Source of the DNA: Verrucomicrobiales bacterium
GTDB lineage: Bacteria; Verrucomicrobiota; Verrucomicrobiia; Verrucomicrobiales; DEV007
Direction of reading: 5' to 3'
Length of the DNA stretch: 64,000 nucleotides
NCBI GenBank assembly: GCA_029212615.1
Contig: JARGPJ010000015.1
Span: 1-64,000 of the forward strand
Shown here: in pieces, positions 54,523-63,606 of the stretch
Numbering within the stretch: position 1 is the stretch's first letter
How the letters are laid out: every line of letters starts with the position of its first letter
Notes under the pieces: generated by a model
The model's database searches: none
The model's input: only the letters and a program-made list of their open reading frames with translations
Told to the model about the DNA's origin: nothing
Made by a program: the position numbers and the translations under genes

Positions 54523-55206
54523 TCATTCCCCCGGCATCGCTTTCTCGAGAATGCCATTTACTACTGATGTCCATTTTTGATAGCCGAAGGCACTGAGGTG
54601 AAGGCCGTCCTTGATGAACCATTTCGCCGGAGGGACTTCTTTACCGTCTTTCAGCATCGGAGCGGAGATATCAGCAAAAAACCAATACTTTTGCTCATTG
54701 CAGAGGGCGGCGATGAGGTCGTTGGCCTGTTTCATTTCAGGCCAGAGTTCCCGGCGGGCGATGCTGGGTTTAATGGCTATATAGATCACGGGGACCTCAG
54801 GAAAGGCAGATTGAATGAGGGAGGCCAGCGTTTCAAAATCGCGGGCCACTTCAGGGGCATTCAGTCCTTTTTTGATGTCGTTGTCTCCGGCGTAGAGCAC
54901 GATTGCCCCGGGCGAGTAAGGCGTGAAGAGCCGGTCAAAGTGGTGAATGGAATCGGCAAGGGTGGAGCCGCCGAAGCCGTTGTTGATCGTTGATTTGTCA
55001 GGCCAGGATCTCTTTAAATCCCACATGCGAATACTCGAACTACCAACGAAGAGAAGCGCCTCCGTTGGTGGCGGTGAGGCCGCATCTCTGGTTTCGAAGG
55101 CTGAGATGCTGGATTCCCATTTTTCGGGTCCGGCTGAGTTTCCTGTTTGAGCCCCGGCCTGGAGAGGGATGAGAAAAACGGAGAGGATAAGAAGTCGGCG
55201 TGTCAT
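54523..55206 (-). CDS. Secreted SGNH/GDSL hydrolase
   Basis: I start at ATG 55206 (MTRRLLILSVFLIPLQAGAQ), a good signal peptide; the frame is open to 55410 but would cross the divergent mgtE start. The 227-residue enzyme has an intact SGNH set: LLFVGSSSIRMW with the serine in the first block, NNGFGGSTLAD with the glycine, YAGDNDIKKG with the asparagine, and KDGLHLSAFGYQ with the Asp/His pair. It is probably an esterase acting on acylated glycans outside the cytoplasm. Contrast with the degenerate SGNH protein at 2389-3309. First gene of the five-gene minus-strand run. Confidence 0.88.
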   Translation of the reverse strand: MTRRLLILSVFLIPLQAGAQTGNSAGPEKWESSISAFETRDAASPPPTEALLFVGSSSIRMWDLKRSWPDKSTINNGFGGSTLADSIHHFDRLFTPYSPGAIVLYAGDNDIKKGLNAPEVARDFETLASLIQSAFPEVPVIYIAIKPSIARRELWPEMKQANDLIAALCNEQKYWFFADISAPMLKDGKEVPPAKWFIKDGLHLSAFGYQKWTSVVNGILEKAMPGE

Positions 55207-55327
55207 AGAACGAAGAGGAGAATAGTCTTGAGGGGGCGCCGGGTTCAATATTCGAATCACGTTCTTTTTCGGGTGAGGTGTTTTCGTCAACTTGCGTTTT
55301 GAATCGCGGCGACGACAATGCGCCCCT

Positions 55328-56740
55328 ATGGGTGAGGATAAGACACAGAGCGCTATAACAGTGGAAGTTGAGGCTATTCTCGATGCATTAGAAAGTCGCT
55401 CCGTGGACAAAGTCCATGAACTTGTGAGGCAGGCTCATCCCGGCGATATTGAGCAGGCCTTTGAACGACTCGACGACCAGTCGCGTGAGAGAGTGCTGGA
55501 CCAGCTTTCATCGGAGGTGCTCGCCGAGTGGGCTGATTACCTTCCCGCTGCTGACGTGGAGCGACGTCTTAATACGCTTCCAAAAGGGGAGCAGCGGGAG
55601 GTTCTCGATTCGCTCTCTGACGATGAGCTTGTCGACCTCCTTCAGGAAATCGAGGAGAAGGATCGCCCCCAATACATCGAGCTTTTGCCGGAGGAAAAAC
55701 GCGAGGTTTCCGAGAACCTCATGCAGTATCCCGAGGAGACGGCGGGTGGCCGGATGACGATGGCCATGGCCACGATTCCCGTCGGCCTCACCGTGAAAGA
55801 GGCTCTTGAAGAACTCCGGGCAATCAAAGAGGACGCAGAACTTTTAAGTCGTATTTACGTCCTCGATGATGAACGGAGGATCACCGGGAAAGTGAGACTG
55901 CGTGATCTTGCTTTTTCAACCTGGGATACCCCGATCGCAGAGTTGATGGACAGCGATCAGCTGAGTATTAATGCGATGGAGGATCAGGAGGCCGCCGCTC
56001 AGATGATCGCCCGCTACGACCTTGTCGCTCTGCCGGTGGTAGATGATGAAAGCCGCCTCGTCGGGGTGATTACCCACGATGATGCGCTCGAAATTCTCGA
56101 AGAGGAATCGACCGAGGACATGGAGAAAATCTCCGGTATCGGTGGTGATCGCGGGGATTCCGCCTACCTGCAGATGTCGGTCTTTTCGCATTTTAAGCGC
56201 CGCGCCGGATGGGTGGTCATTCTCGCTTTTCTAGCGTTAACTTCAGGCTGGGTTCTGTTGAAATACGAGGACGTTCTTACTGCCGTCTACTTGCTCGCCC
56301 TGTATCTCCCGATGGTCGTCGCTGCCGGAGGGAACACGGGGGCGCAGTCGGCGACGATGGTGATTCGAGCGATGTCGCTGGGAGAATTGGATACGCGTGA
56401 GTTCGGCCGCGTCGTTTGGAAAGAATCCAGAATCGGGGTGCTTCTCGGCGGAATGTTAGGCGTGCTCGTAGCCATGCAGATTTGCCTCTTTCTCCCTGAG
56501 TTTCTTCTTCCGGGATCTTTAGATTTGAGCAGTTTCAGCATGCTTGATGTGGCTGCGGTCGTGGGGCTGGCGATTACGGCCCAGGTTTTCTCGTCGACTT
56601 TGATTGGTGCGATGCTTCCGATCGGGGCAAGGGCGATGAAGCTGGACCCGGCTGTGGTGGCTTCCCCTGCAATCACCACCATCGTCGATGTCAGTGGAGC
56701 GGTGATCTTCTTCACTCTCGCGAAAGTGTTTTTCTTTTAG
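55328..56740 (+). CDS. mgtE: Magnesium transporter MgtE
   Basis: A 470-residue MgtE from ATG 55328; the frame is open upstream to 55292. The N-terminal superhelical domain (about 15-130) contains the repeated acidic motifs (LLPEEKREVSENLMQYPEET), followed by two CBS domains (about 140-265), a plug helix, and five transmembrane helices (about 290-470), with MVVAAGGNTGAQSATMVIRA carrying the pore signature and the conserved aspartate near PAVVASPAITTIVDVSG. Intracellular Mg gates the channel through the N and CBS domains. No Mg riboswitch was recognised in the 121-bp leader. The HIT gene follows 43 bp downstream. Confidence 0.95.
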   Translation: MGEDKTQSAITVEVEAILDALESRSVDKVHELVRQAHPGDIEQAFERLDDQSRERVLDQLSSEVLAEWADYLPAADVERRLNTLPKGEQREVLDSLSDDELVDLLQEIEEKDRPQYIELLPEEKREVSENLMQYPEETAGGRMTMAMATIPVGLTVKEALEELRAIKEDAELLSRIYVLDDERRITGKVRLRDLAFSTWDTPIAELMDSDQLSINAMEDQEAAAQMIARYDLVALPVVDDESRLVGVITHDDALEILEEESTEDMEKISGIGGDRGDSAYLQMSVFSHFKRRAGWVVILAFLALTSGWVLLKYEDVLTAVYLLALYLPMVVAAGGNTGAQSATMVIRAMSLGELDTREFGRVVWKESRIGVLLGGMLGVLVAMQICLFLPEFLLPGSLDLSSFSMLDVAAVVGLAITAQVFSSTLIGAMLPIGARAMKLDPAVVASPAITTIVDVSGAVIFFTLAKVFFF

Positions 56741-56783
56741 GAATCTCTTTGAGAAGCATCTGATCCGTGGTCAGACTGGGGAC

Positions 56784-57203
56784 ATGTCGGAAATTTCAGA
56801 ACGCCTCCTCGGCGGTGCCTATCATATCGGTGAAATGCCTTCGGGCGCATTGCTGTTGAAAGACAACGCTCATTACCCATGGTTGATGATCGTCCCCCGG
56901 GGGGAGTTTGTTGAATGGGTCGACATTCCTCAGGATGTTCAGCAGAAGATGATGGCGGATATCAATTCGCTCTCGAACTTCCTTATCGAAGATTCAGGAC
57001 TTCCCGTGGGAAAGATTAATGTGGGGGCGATCGGTAATATCGTCCCGCAGTTTCATCTTCATATTGTCGGTCGTCACGCGGAGGACCCTGCCTGGCCGGG
57101 TCCGGTCTGGGGGCACGGTGAACATCGCCATTATCAGGCAGGTGAGAAAGAGGCGCTGATCGAGAGGCTTAGCGGAACCGTGGGTGATTTCCAACATGGG
57201 TGA
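56784..57203 (+). CDS. HIT family protein (QxHxH variant)
   Basis: A 139-residue HIT-fold protein. The triad segment is PQFHLHIVGRH with H91 and H93; comparing with HINT1, the first histidine is replaced by Q89. This Q-x-H-x-H form is common in a bacterial HIT subfamily as I recall, so it is probably still a nucleotide hydrolase or transferase. LMIVPRGEFVEWVDIPQD is the usual opening around the substrate pocket. The stop overlaps the start of the methyltransferase gene by 8 bp, so the pair is coupled. Confidence 0.85.
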   Translation: MSEISERLLGGAYHIGEMPSGALLLKDNAHYPWLMIVPRGEFVEWVDIPQDVQQKMMADINSLSNFLIEDSGLPVGKINVGAIGNIVPQFHLHIVGRHAEDPAWPGPVWGHGEHRHYQAGEKEALIERLSGTVGDFQHG

Positions 57204-58425
57204 GGCTGACAAAAAGGAGGCGAACCTTCCCCGCCTCAAGCTTACGCTCCGCCCGACCGCTGAATCGATCGTAAGGAGCGGGCATCCCTGGGTTTATTCG
57301 GATAGCATCCGGAAACAGAGCAGGGAAGGAGAGGCGGGGGAAGTCGCGGTGATCTACGACCGTAAGGACAAGTTTCTCGCTCTGGGATTTTTCGATCCGG
57401 ACTCTCCGCTGCGGGTTCGGATTCTGCATGTCGGTAAGCCGGTGCAGTTGAACGACGCGTGGTGGCAGGCGAAGCTTGAGGAAACTCTCGATCGACGAAG
57501 CGGAATCCTGAGTGAGGAAACGAACGGCCTCAGGCTCATCAATGGGGAAAGCGACGGCTGGCCGGGGCTTGTCATGGATCGCTACGACTCAACGCTTGTT
57601 CTGAAGCTATACACGCCGGCCTGGGTAGGGCTCATCAACAGCTTGGTGCCGATGATGGTCGGCGCGATCGCTCCGGAGCGAATTGTCCTGAGGATGAGCC
57701 GGAATCTGCAGGCGTGGGTGTCCGCGAACGGTGGACAGAAGGATGGAGAGATCCTGCATGGTCCGCCGCTCGACGGAGTCGTTACCTTTCTGGAGAACGG
57801 GCTTCTTTTTGAGTCGGATGTTATCCGGGGGCAGAAGACCGGATTTTTCCTCGACCAGCGTGAGAACCGTCAGCGGGTGGGGGAGTTATCGAAAGGGCTG
57901 GATGTTTTGAATGCTTTCAGTTTTTCAGGCGGTTTTTCTCTCTACGCGGCCCGCGGTGGTGCCAGGTCTGTCACTGATCTTGATATCAGTGCCCACGCCC
58001 TCGAGGCGGCTAAGAGGAATTTTGCTTTGAATGAAGAGGATCCCATGGTTGCCGCCTGTGTCTACAGGAGTGTCCAGGATGATGCTTTTAAGTGGATTGA
58101 ATCAGGGAAGCCATCTTCCTTTGATCTCGTGATCGTGGATCCGCCGTCACTTGCCAAGCGGGAGGCCGAGCGGGAGCGGGCAGTTCAGGCATATGGGAAA
58201 CTGAATTCGAACGCGATACGACTTTTGCGACGCGGGGGGATTCTCGTAGCTGCATCCTGTTCAGGCCACGTCAGTGAGGTGGAATTTTTCGATGCAGTGC
58301 GGTCGGCGGCGAGGAAGTCCGGCCGGGCTTTTCAAGAGATCGAAACGAGGCTGCATGCCCCGGATCACCGGGCGACTTTTCCGGAAGCGCAGTACTTGAA
58401 GTGTTTTTATCTCAAGTTTTCGTAG
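57196..58425 (+). CDS. Class I SAM-dependent rRNA cytosine-C5 methyltransferase (RlmI-like)
   Basis: I start at ATG 57196, 8 bp inside the previous gene; an in-frame GTG at 57184 adds four residues. The 409-residue protein has an N-terminal PUA domain (about 14-95, with SIVRSGHPWVYSDSIRK), a linker, and a Rossmann methyltransferase domain whose SAM motif is NAFSFSGGFSLYAARGGA, with VIVDPPSLAKRE and the catalytic-cysteine block AASCSGHVS. This is the RlmI/Trm4-like family that methylates a cytosine in 23S rRNA; the exact target is not provable here. GGSFQKE-type FLDQRENR is typical. Confidence 0.9.
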   Translation: MGEADKKEANLPRLKLTLRPTAESIVRSGHPWVYSDSIRKQSREGEAGEVAVIYDRKDKFLALGFFDPDSPLRVRILHVGKPVQLNDAWWQAKLEETLDRRSGILSEETNGLRLINGESDGWPGLVMDRYDSTLVLKLYTPAWVGLINSLVPMMVGAIAPERIVLRMSRNLQAWVSANGGQKDGEILHGPPLDGVVTFLENGLLFESDVIRGQKTGFFLDQRENRQRVGELSKGLDVLNAFSFSGGFSLYAARGGARSVTDLDISAHALEAAKRNFALNEEDPMVAACVYRSVQDDAFKWIESGKPSSFDLVIVDPPSLAKREAERERAVQAYGKLNSNAIRLLRRGGILVAASCSGHVSEVEFFDAVRSAARKSGRAFQEIETRLHAPDHRATFPEAQYLKCFYLKFS

Positions 58426-58674
58426 CGTCAGATTCGCTCGCTGAAATCGATAACCTGTTCAGCTGGTAGAATTTAGACGCTGAGCATCGCGTTCTCCGAT
58501 CTCTTCGCAATCCGGTCAGGCCAAAGAATGATGGAGAATTTATTGACGGTTACCATAAATTATACAATATTCATAATTTAAATCATAATGAGAATTTAAG
58601 TATTCCGTAGAAGTTACTTCGATTCAGACCCTCACTTGCTTGATGAAATCGGATTGAGAAAACGGGTCTCCCAA
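58426..58674. promoter_or_regulatory. AT-rich leader ahead of the PAS hybrid kinase
   Basis: The last 150 bp of this spacer are strongly AT-rich with TTGACG at 58543-58548 and several TA-rich hexamers (TATACA 58561-58566, TACAAT 58563-58568, CATAAT 58572-58577). None has ideal 17-bp spacing with TTGACG, so the promoter is likely in this region but not exactly placed. No gene is visible. Confidence 0.35.
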
Positions 58675-61600
58675 ATGAACAAAACAATTCTGAACATAGC
58701 AATTCTGGGGGATAGCCCGGCATTCGCGTCCCGTGTCGAAGAGATGTTCGGAGTAGAACCTGTTTTAGCTGCAGCTGTCGTCTTCTATTCCAGCTTTGAA
58801 GAATTTTCTGACGACGTTGATCGAGCGGCGTCGTTCGATTTGTTGCTACTTGAATTGGCCGGCAGTGAAGCGTTCCCAAATTTTGTTGAGCTATCGAGAC
58901 GTTATCCAGCTCTACCGAAGATTGTTTTCGGAGAGGTTGAGGATATTGAATTTTCAGAAAGAATTCTCTCAGCCGGCGCTCACGATTTTCTTATCAAAAA
59001 TCAAACCAGTGCGGAAATTCTGAAACGGACGATTTCGCATGCGTTGGTGAGACAGGATTTTCATCACCGCCTAATCACGAAAACGGATCAGTTTCAGATG
59101 GCTGCCAAGATGGCCCGTCTCGGAAACTGGGAGGTCGACTTTGAACCGACTACCGTATTTTGGTCGGAAGAAGTTTGCATGATTCACGATGTGAAATCGA
59201 ACTTTGTCCCTACCCTGGAGGAAGCGATCGGTTACTATGTTCCTGAGCATCAGGATCAAGTTAAGAGTGCGTTTGAGGAATGTCTTGCGACCGGAAATCC
59301 GTTTTCCGGAGAGTGGGAGATTATCTCGGCGAAGGGGAATCAGGTCTGGGTGAAGGTGATGGGAAGTTGCGTTCGGGACGGGACAGGAAAGGTCATCAAG
59401 GTTCATGGAACCCTTCAGGACGTGACTGACCGGGTTCTGAGTAGAACTCACCTCCAGTTGCTGCAGGAATGTATCAGGCATCTCAATGATGCGGTGATCG
59501 TCTGTGATGTGGCCGAAATGGGGGGCGATGCCCCGAAGATACGTTTCGTTAATGAGGCCTTCACAGAGATGACCGGATATTCATCCGGCGAGGTGGTCGG
59601 GTTGACTCCGGATTTTCTTCAGGGAGAGGAAACCGATAAGAATGTGGTTCGGGCAATTGGCCGGGCACTTTACCGGGCGAAACCGATTCGAAAGGAACTG
59701 GTCATCTATGATAAAGAGGGCAAGCCCTGCTGGATCGAAACTGAAATCAGCCCGATTTCTGACAGCCACGGGAAGTTGAGTCATTTCGTCGGCGTCCAAA
59801 GGGATATCTCCGAGCGGAAAATGCGTGAAAGCACCGCGAGTTTTCAGGCCCGTATCCTCGATACGGTAAGCCAATCTGTTCTCGTAACGGATCCGGCGGG
59901 GGCGATTATTCATGCGAACGGGACGGCTGAAAAATATTTCGGATATTCCATCGCGGAGCTGGTCGGCAGACAGGTCACCGATGTCAGCGTTGCAGACAGC
60001 GATGTTGAATCGGCCCGTGGAGCCCTCGCGAAGGTGCGGCAGGGGGGGGATTGGACCGGCGAAATTCTTGCGAAGCATTCCAGTGGTCGGGAATTCCCGG
60101 TGTTGCTCTCTGCTTCCGCCATTCATGATGAGGACGGAAGCCTGGACAAGATGTTGGTTTTTGCGACCGACATCACCGACAGCCGGGAAATCAAGGAGGC
60201 GTTACGCCGAAGCTTGAAGGACAATATCGACCTCAAGCAGGCTTTGAATCGTCATGTTATCGTGTCTGTCACCAATCTCGATGGAGTGATCACTTTTGTG
60301 AATGAGAAGTTCTGTGAGATATCCGGGTACAGTGAAGAGGAGTTAGTGGGGAACTGTCACTTTATTCTCGACGGTGACCGGAAGGCTCCCGCCTACTCTG
60401 CGGAAATGCTGGCAGCATTGACTTCGGGCAATTCCTGGAAAGGAGAGATCAAGAGCTATCGAAAAGACGGCACCATTTTCTGGACCGATACGACAGTCGT
60501 ACCCTTTCTCGATGATAGCGGTCGGCCCCGTCAGTACCTTTCGCTCCGCTCCGATATCACGGCGCGGAAGAAGGCTGAAGAAGAACTCAGATTTCAAGCC
60601 TCATTCATTGCCCGGTCTCATGATGCCATCATGGCGACCGATTTGAACAATCGGATCACCTTCTGGAATCAGGCTGCCGAAAAGACGTATGGATGGACGT
60701 CAAAAGAGGCGGACGGAAGATTGCTTTGTGAACTTTTGAAATGTCGGGGCGAGGAATTTGAGAATGCTTTTAACACGGTTAAAAAAGCAGGGGAGTGGAG
60801 TGGTGAGTTAACTTTTCTCACCAAATCCGGGGCCGATGTGATTGTCGAAGCGAGCTGGACTCTCGTTTCGGGGGACGGAGTGCGTGAAGATTCGATCTTT
60901 TCGATCAACAAGGACATCACCGGTGCTCGCGAACTGGAAAGGCAGTTTTTCCGATCACAGCGGATGGAAAGTGTCGGGAGGCTGGCTGGCGGCATCGCCC
61001 ATGATCTCAATAACATGCTGACGCCGATTCTGTTGTCAGTTGATATATTGCGTGAGGCAGCCATTCCCAAGTCGAGCATGGCGATCATGGATACCCTCGA
61101 AGGCAGCGCGAGGAGAGCGGCAGAACTCGTGAAGCAAGTATTGATGTTTTCTAAAGGAGTGGAAGGAAAACGCAAGCCGGTCCGGATTGAAGAAATCATT
61201 GATGAGGTCGCATCGATCAGTGCCGAAACGTTCCCGAAGAATATCACGGTGCATCGGGATGTTGAGGAAACGGTGAATCAAATTCTCGGAGACAGGACTC
61301 AGATTCACCAGATTCTGATGAATCTCTGTGTGAACGCCTGCGACGCGATGGAAGAGGGCGGACACTTGAGTATTCATCTCGGTATGGCTTCAATCGATTC
61401 GAGTGAAGCAAATGTTCTTCAGGATGTGGAGGAAGGGCGGTATGTCGTGGTGTCGGTTGAAGATACCGGCATGGGAATACCTCCGGAAACGATGGATAAA
61501 ATATTCGACCCTTTCTTTACGACCAAGGAAATCGGAAAAGGAAGCGGGATCGGGCTGTCGACAAGCCTGGCCATCGTGAAGTCTCACGGTGGATTCATGG

Positions 61601-62112
61601 ATGTTCGGAGTGAGGCGGGCAAGGGAACGAATTTCAAAGTCTACCTACCTGCCTCGGAGTCGGTGGAAAGTTCCGTGGAAGCCCCTCCCTGTATTGATTC
61701 TTTGCAGCGCGGATCCGGAGAATTGATTCTCCTCATTGATGATGAGATCGCGATTCGGACGATAGGGAAAAAAATACTGGAGCGATCCGGCTATCGTGTT
61801 CTCATCGCTAACAATGGGGCGGAAGGGGTTGCCATGTTTGCGAAACAAAAGGATGAGATCAGTGCTGTGATCACCGATATGGCCATGCCGGTCATGGACG
61901 GAAATGCATTAGTCGTCGCCCTGAGGAGGATCGATCCCCACGTGCGGACGCTGGTGATGAGCGGTCATACCACGAGCGGAAGATACCTCGGCGAAGGAAC
62001 TGAGACGATTCATCATTTTATTCCCAAGCCGTTTTCAACTGAAACGTTGCTACCGGCTGTTGCGAAACTGCTCTCAGAGGATGCAGACGAGCCAGTAGCG
62101 CTCGCCCAGTAG
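58675..62112 (+). CDS. PAS-rich hybrid sensor histidine kinase
   Basis: I start at ATG 58675; an in-frame TTG at 58636 is possible. The 1146-residue cytoplasmic protein begins with a receiver-like domain (about 6-122) in which the phospho-acceptor is replaced by E60 (DLLLLELAG) while K108 remains. About five PAS/PAC modules follow (about 140-755), many with the DITDRK-type PAC ending (e.g. VGVQRDISERK, FATDITDSRE). HisKA has H776 in LAGGIAHDLNNMLTP, the NtrB-like form; HATPase has DTGMGIPPETMDKIFDPFF; the C-terminal receiver has D1068 in ITDMAMPVMDG. It resembles global PAS sensors. The stop codon lies in the second copy of a 14-bp tandem repeat. Confidence 0.92.
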   Translation: MNKTILNIAILGDSPAFASRVEEMFGVEPVLAAAVVFYSSFEEFSDDVDRAASFDLLLLELAGSEAFPNFVELSRRYPALPKIVFGEVEDIEFSERILSAGAHDFLIKNQTSAEILKRTISHALVRQDFHHRLITKTDQFQMAAKMARLGNWEVDFEPTTVFWSEEVCMIHDVKSNFVPTLEEAIGYYVPEHQDQVKSAFEECLATGNPFSGEWEIISAKGNQVWVKVMGSCVRDGTGKVIKVHGTLQDVTDRVLSRTHLQLLQECIRHLNDAVIVCDVAEMGGDAPKIRFVNEAFTEMTGYSSGEVVGLTPDFLQGEETDKNVVRAIGRALYRAKPIRKELVIYDKEGKPCWIETEISPISDSHGKLSHFVGVQRDISERKMRESTASFQARILDTVSQSVLVTDPAGAIIHANGTAEKYFGYSIAELVGRQVTDVSVADSDVESARGALAKVRQGGDWTGEILAKHSSGREFPVLLSASAIHDEDGSLDKMLVFATDITDSREIKEALRRSLKDNIDLKQALNRHVIVSVTNLDGVITFVNEKFCEISGYSEEELVGNCHFILDGDRKAPAYSAEMLAALTSGNSWKGEIKSYRKDGTIFWTDTTVVPFLDDSGRPRQYLSLRSDITARKKAEEELRFQASFIARSHDAIMATDLNNRITFWNQAAEKTYGWTSKEADGRLLCELLKCRGEEFENAFNTVKKAGEWSGELTFLTKSGADVIVEASWTLVSGDGVREDSIFSINKDITGARELERQFFRSQRMESVGRLAGGIAHDLNNMLTPILLSVDILREAAIPKSSMAIMDTLEGSARRAAELVKQVLMFSKGVEGKRKPVRIEEIIDEVASISAETFPKNITVHRDVEETVNQILGDRTQIHQILMNLCVNACDAMEEGGHLSIHLGMASIDSSEANVLQDVEEGRYVVVSVEDTGMGIPPETMDKIFDPFFTTKEIGKGSGIGLSTSLAIVKSHGGFMDVRSEAGKGTNFKVYLPASESVESSVEAPPCIDSLQRGSGELILLIDDEIAIRTIGKKILERSGYRVLIANNGAEGVAMFAKQKDEISAVITDMAMPVMDGNALVVALRRIDPHVRTLVMSGHTTSGRYLGEGTETIHHFIPKPFSTETLLPAVAKLLSEDADEPVALAQ

Positions 62113-62170
62113 CGCTCGCCCAGTAGCGCTCGCCCAGTAGCGCTCGCCCAGTAGCGCTCGCCCAGTAGCG
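62094..62170. repeat. 14-bp tandem repeat at the kinase 3' end
   Basis: Five exact copies of AGTAGCGCTCGCCC followed by a 7-base partial copy (AGTAGCG). The first copy encodes VALAQ at the kinase C-terminus and the TAG stop comes from the second copy, so copy-number change beyond two would not alter the protein. The repeat lies 76 bp before the end of the convergent ffh gene, so it could also influence termination. The unit contains the palindrome AGCGCT. Confidence 0.95.
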
Positions 62171-62245
62171 GAGGGGAAGGTGTTCTGAAGCCATCGCAAA
62201 GAGCTTCCATCACCGTTGGGTCGCGCCGCTCTTTCTGTGTGCGTG

Positions 62246-63583
62246 TTAGAACGGTAGACCACCGCCCTTGCCGCCGCCGAATTGTTTCATCATCTGATTC
62301 ATTTTGCCTTTGTTGCGCATCATTTTACGCATCTGGCCGAACTGCTTCAGGAGTGAGTTAACCTGCGCGACACTGGTGCCGCTTCCGGAGGCGATACGCT
62401 TCCGGCGCGATGCTTTGATGATCTCAGGCCGGTTGCGTTCTTTCGGGGTCATGGAGAGGACAATCGCTTCGACGTGCTTCATGCGTTTTTCGTCGAGGTC
62501 GACCCCTTTCATCTTGTCGCCCATGCCGGGAATCATGCCCATGATTGAACCGAGGCCTCCCATCTTATTCATCATGCGGATCTGAGCGAGGAAATCGTCG
62601 AAGTCGAAGCTCTTCTTCTTCATCCGCTCCGCCATTCGCATGGCTTCATCTTCGTCGATCGCCTCTGCCGCTTTCTCAACGAGACCGACAACGTCACCCA
62701 TCCCGAGGATGCGCCCGGCCATGCGGTCGGGAACAAAGGCTTCAAAGTCAGAAAGCTTCTCGCCGATCCCGGCAAACTTAATCGGTTGTCCCGTCACCGA
62801 GCGCATCGAGAGGGCGGCGCCGCCACGCGCATCGCCATCGAGCTTGGTGAGGACGAGCCCGGTCAGTCCGATCACTTCGTTAAAGGTCTGGGCAACACTC
62901 ACGGCCTGTTGGCCGGTCGCGGAGTCGGCGACGAGGAGGGTTTCTTTCGGATCGAGAAACTGGTGCAGCGACTTCAGTTCTCCGATGAGTGCGTCGTCGA
63001 CTTCCTGGCGTCCCGCAGTATCGAAAATGATGACCGTTCCCCCTTGATCGTCAGCCCATTTGAGCGCCGCTTTCGCGACCTTGAGGACATCGGTTTCGCC
63101 CGGCTCCGGCTGAAAAACAGGGATGTCAATCTGTTTGCCCAGGGTGACCAGCTGATCGACCGCGGCGGGGCGGTAGAGGTCACAGGCGACGAGGAGAGGA
63201 CGTCTCCCTTCTTTCCTCAAATGAAGCGCGAGCTTCGCTGAGGTGGTCGTTTTACCGGCACCATTGAGGCCGACGAGGAGAAGCCGGGCCGGTGGATTGA
63301 GATCGAGCGGTGCCGCGTCACCTCCGAGAAGGGCGGCGAGCTCGTCGTTGAAAATCTTAACGATCTGCTGACCGGGCTTGATGCTTCGCATCACCGTCTC
63401 ACCCATGGCCTGCTCTTTGACCCGGGCAATAAAGTCTTTCGCGACTGAAAATTCGACGTCGGCTTCGAGGAGGGCCAGCCGAATCTGACGCAGGGCGTCC
63501 GAGATGTTCTTTTCACTGAGCTTGCCGTGCCCCCGCAGTTTCTTAAACGTTTCCTGCAGGTTGTCGGAGAGGGAGTTAAACAT
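62246..63583 (-). CDS. ffh: Signal recognition particle protein Ffh (SRP54)
   Basis: A 445-residue SRP GTPase from ATG 63583. The N domain (1-85) leads to the G domain with G1 GLNGAGKTTT, CDLYRPAAVDQL, G3 FDTAGRQE, G4 TKLDGDARGG and closing GIGEKLSDFEAFVPDRMAGR. The M domain is methionine-rich (RMMNKMGGLGSIMGMIPGMG; MRKMMRNKGKMNQMMKQ) and contains the RNA-binding helices near SGSGTSVAQVNSLLKQ. With SRP RNA and FtsY it targets nascent membrane proteins. The SRP RNA gene is not visible here. The gap to the neighbouring kinase holds the tandem repeat. Confidence 0.97.
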   Translation of the reverse strand: MFNSLSDNLQETFKKLRGHGKLSEKNISDALRQIRLALLEADVEFSVAKDFIARVKEQAMGETVMRSIKPGQQIVKIFNDELAALLGGDAAPLDLNPPARLLLVGLNGAGKTTTSAKLALHLRKEGRRPLLVACDLYRPAAVDQLVTLGKQIDIPVFQPEPGETDVLKVAKAALKWADDQGGTVIIFDTAGRQEVDDALIGELKSLHQFLDPKETLLVADSATGQQAVSVAQTFNEVIGLTGLVLTKLDGDARGGAALSMRSVTGQPIKFAGIGEKLSDFEAFVPDRMAGRILGMGDVVGLVEKAAEAIDEDEAMRMAERMKKKSFDFDDFLAQIRMMNKMGGLGSIMGMIPGMGDKMKGVDLDEKRMKHVEAIVLSMTPKERNRPEIIKASRRKRIASGSGTSVAQVNSLLKQFGQMRKMMRNKGKMNQMMKQFGGGKGGGLPF

Positions 63584-63606
63584 GGGGATGAAAATAGTCG
63601 GGGAAG

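Noticed and set aside
55207..55327. Mg riboswitch ahead of mgtE
   Set aside because: No conserved M-box elements or strong stem pattern could be seen in the 121-bp leader.
58543..58577. Exact promoter hexamers for the PAS kinase
   Set aside because: TTGACG and the TA-rich hexamers do not have acceptable spacing, so only the region is annotated.
62074..62262. Minus-strand frames reading ALLGERYWASATG repeats
   Set aside because: They arise from translating the 14-bp tandem repeat and lack a start context or flanking coding sequence.
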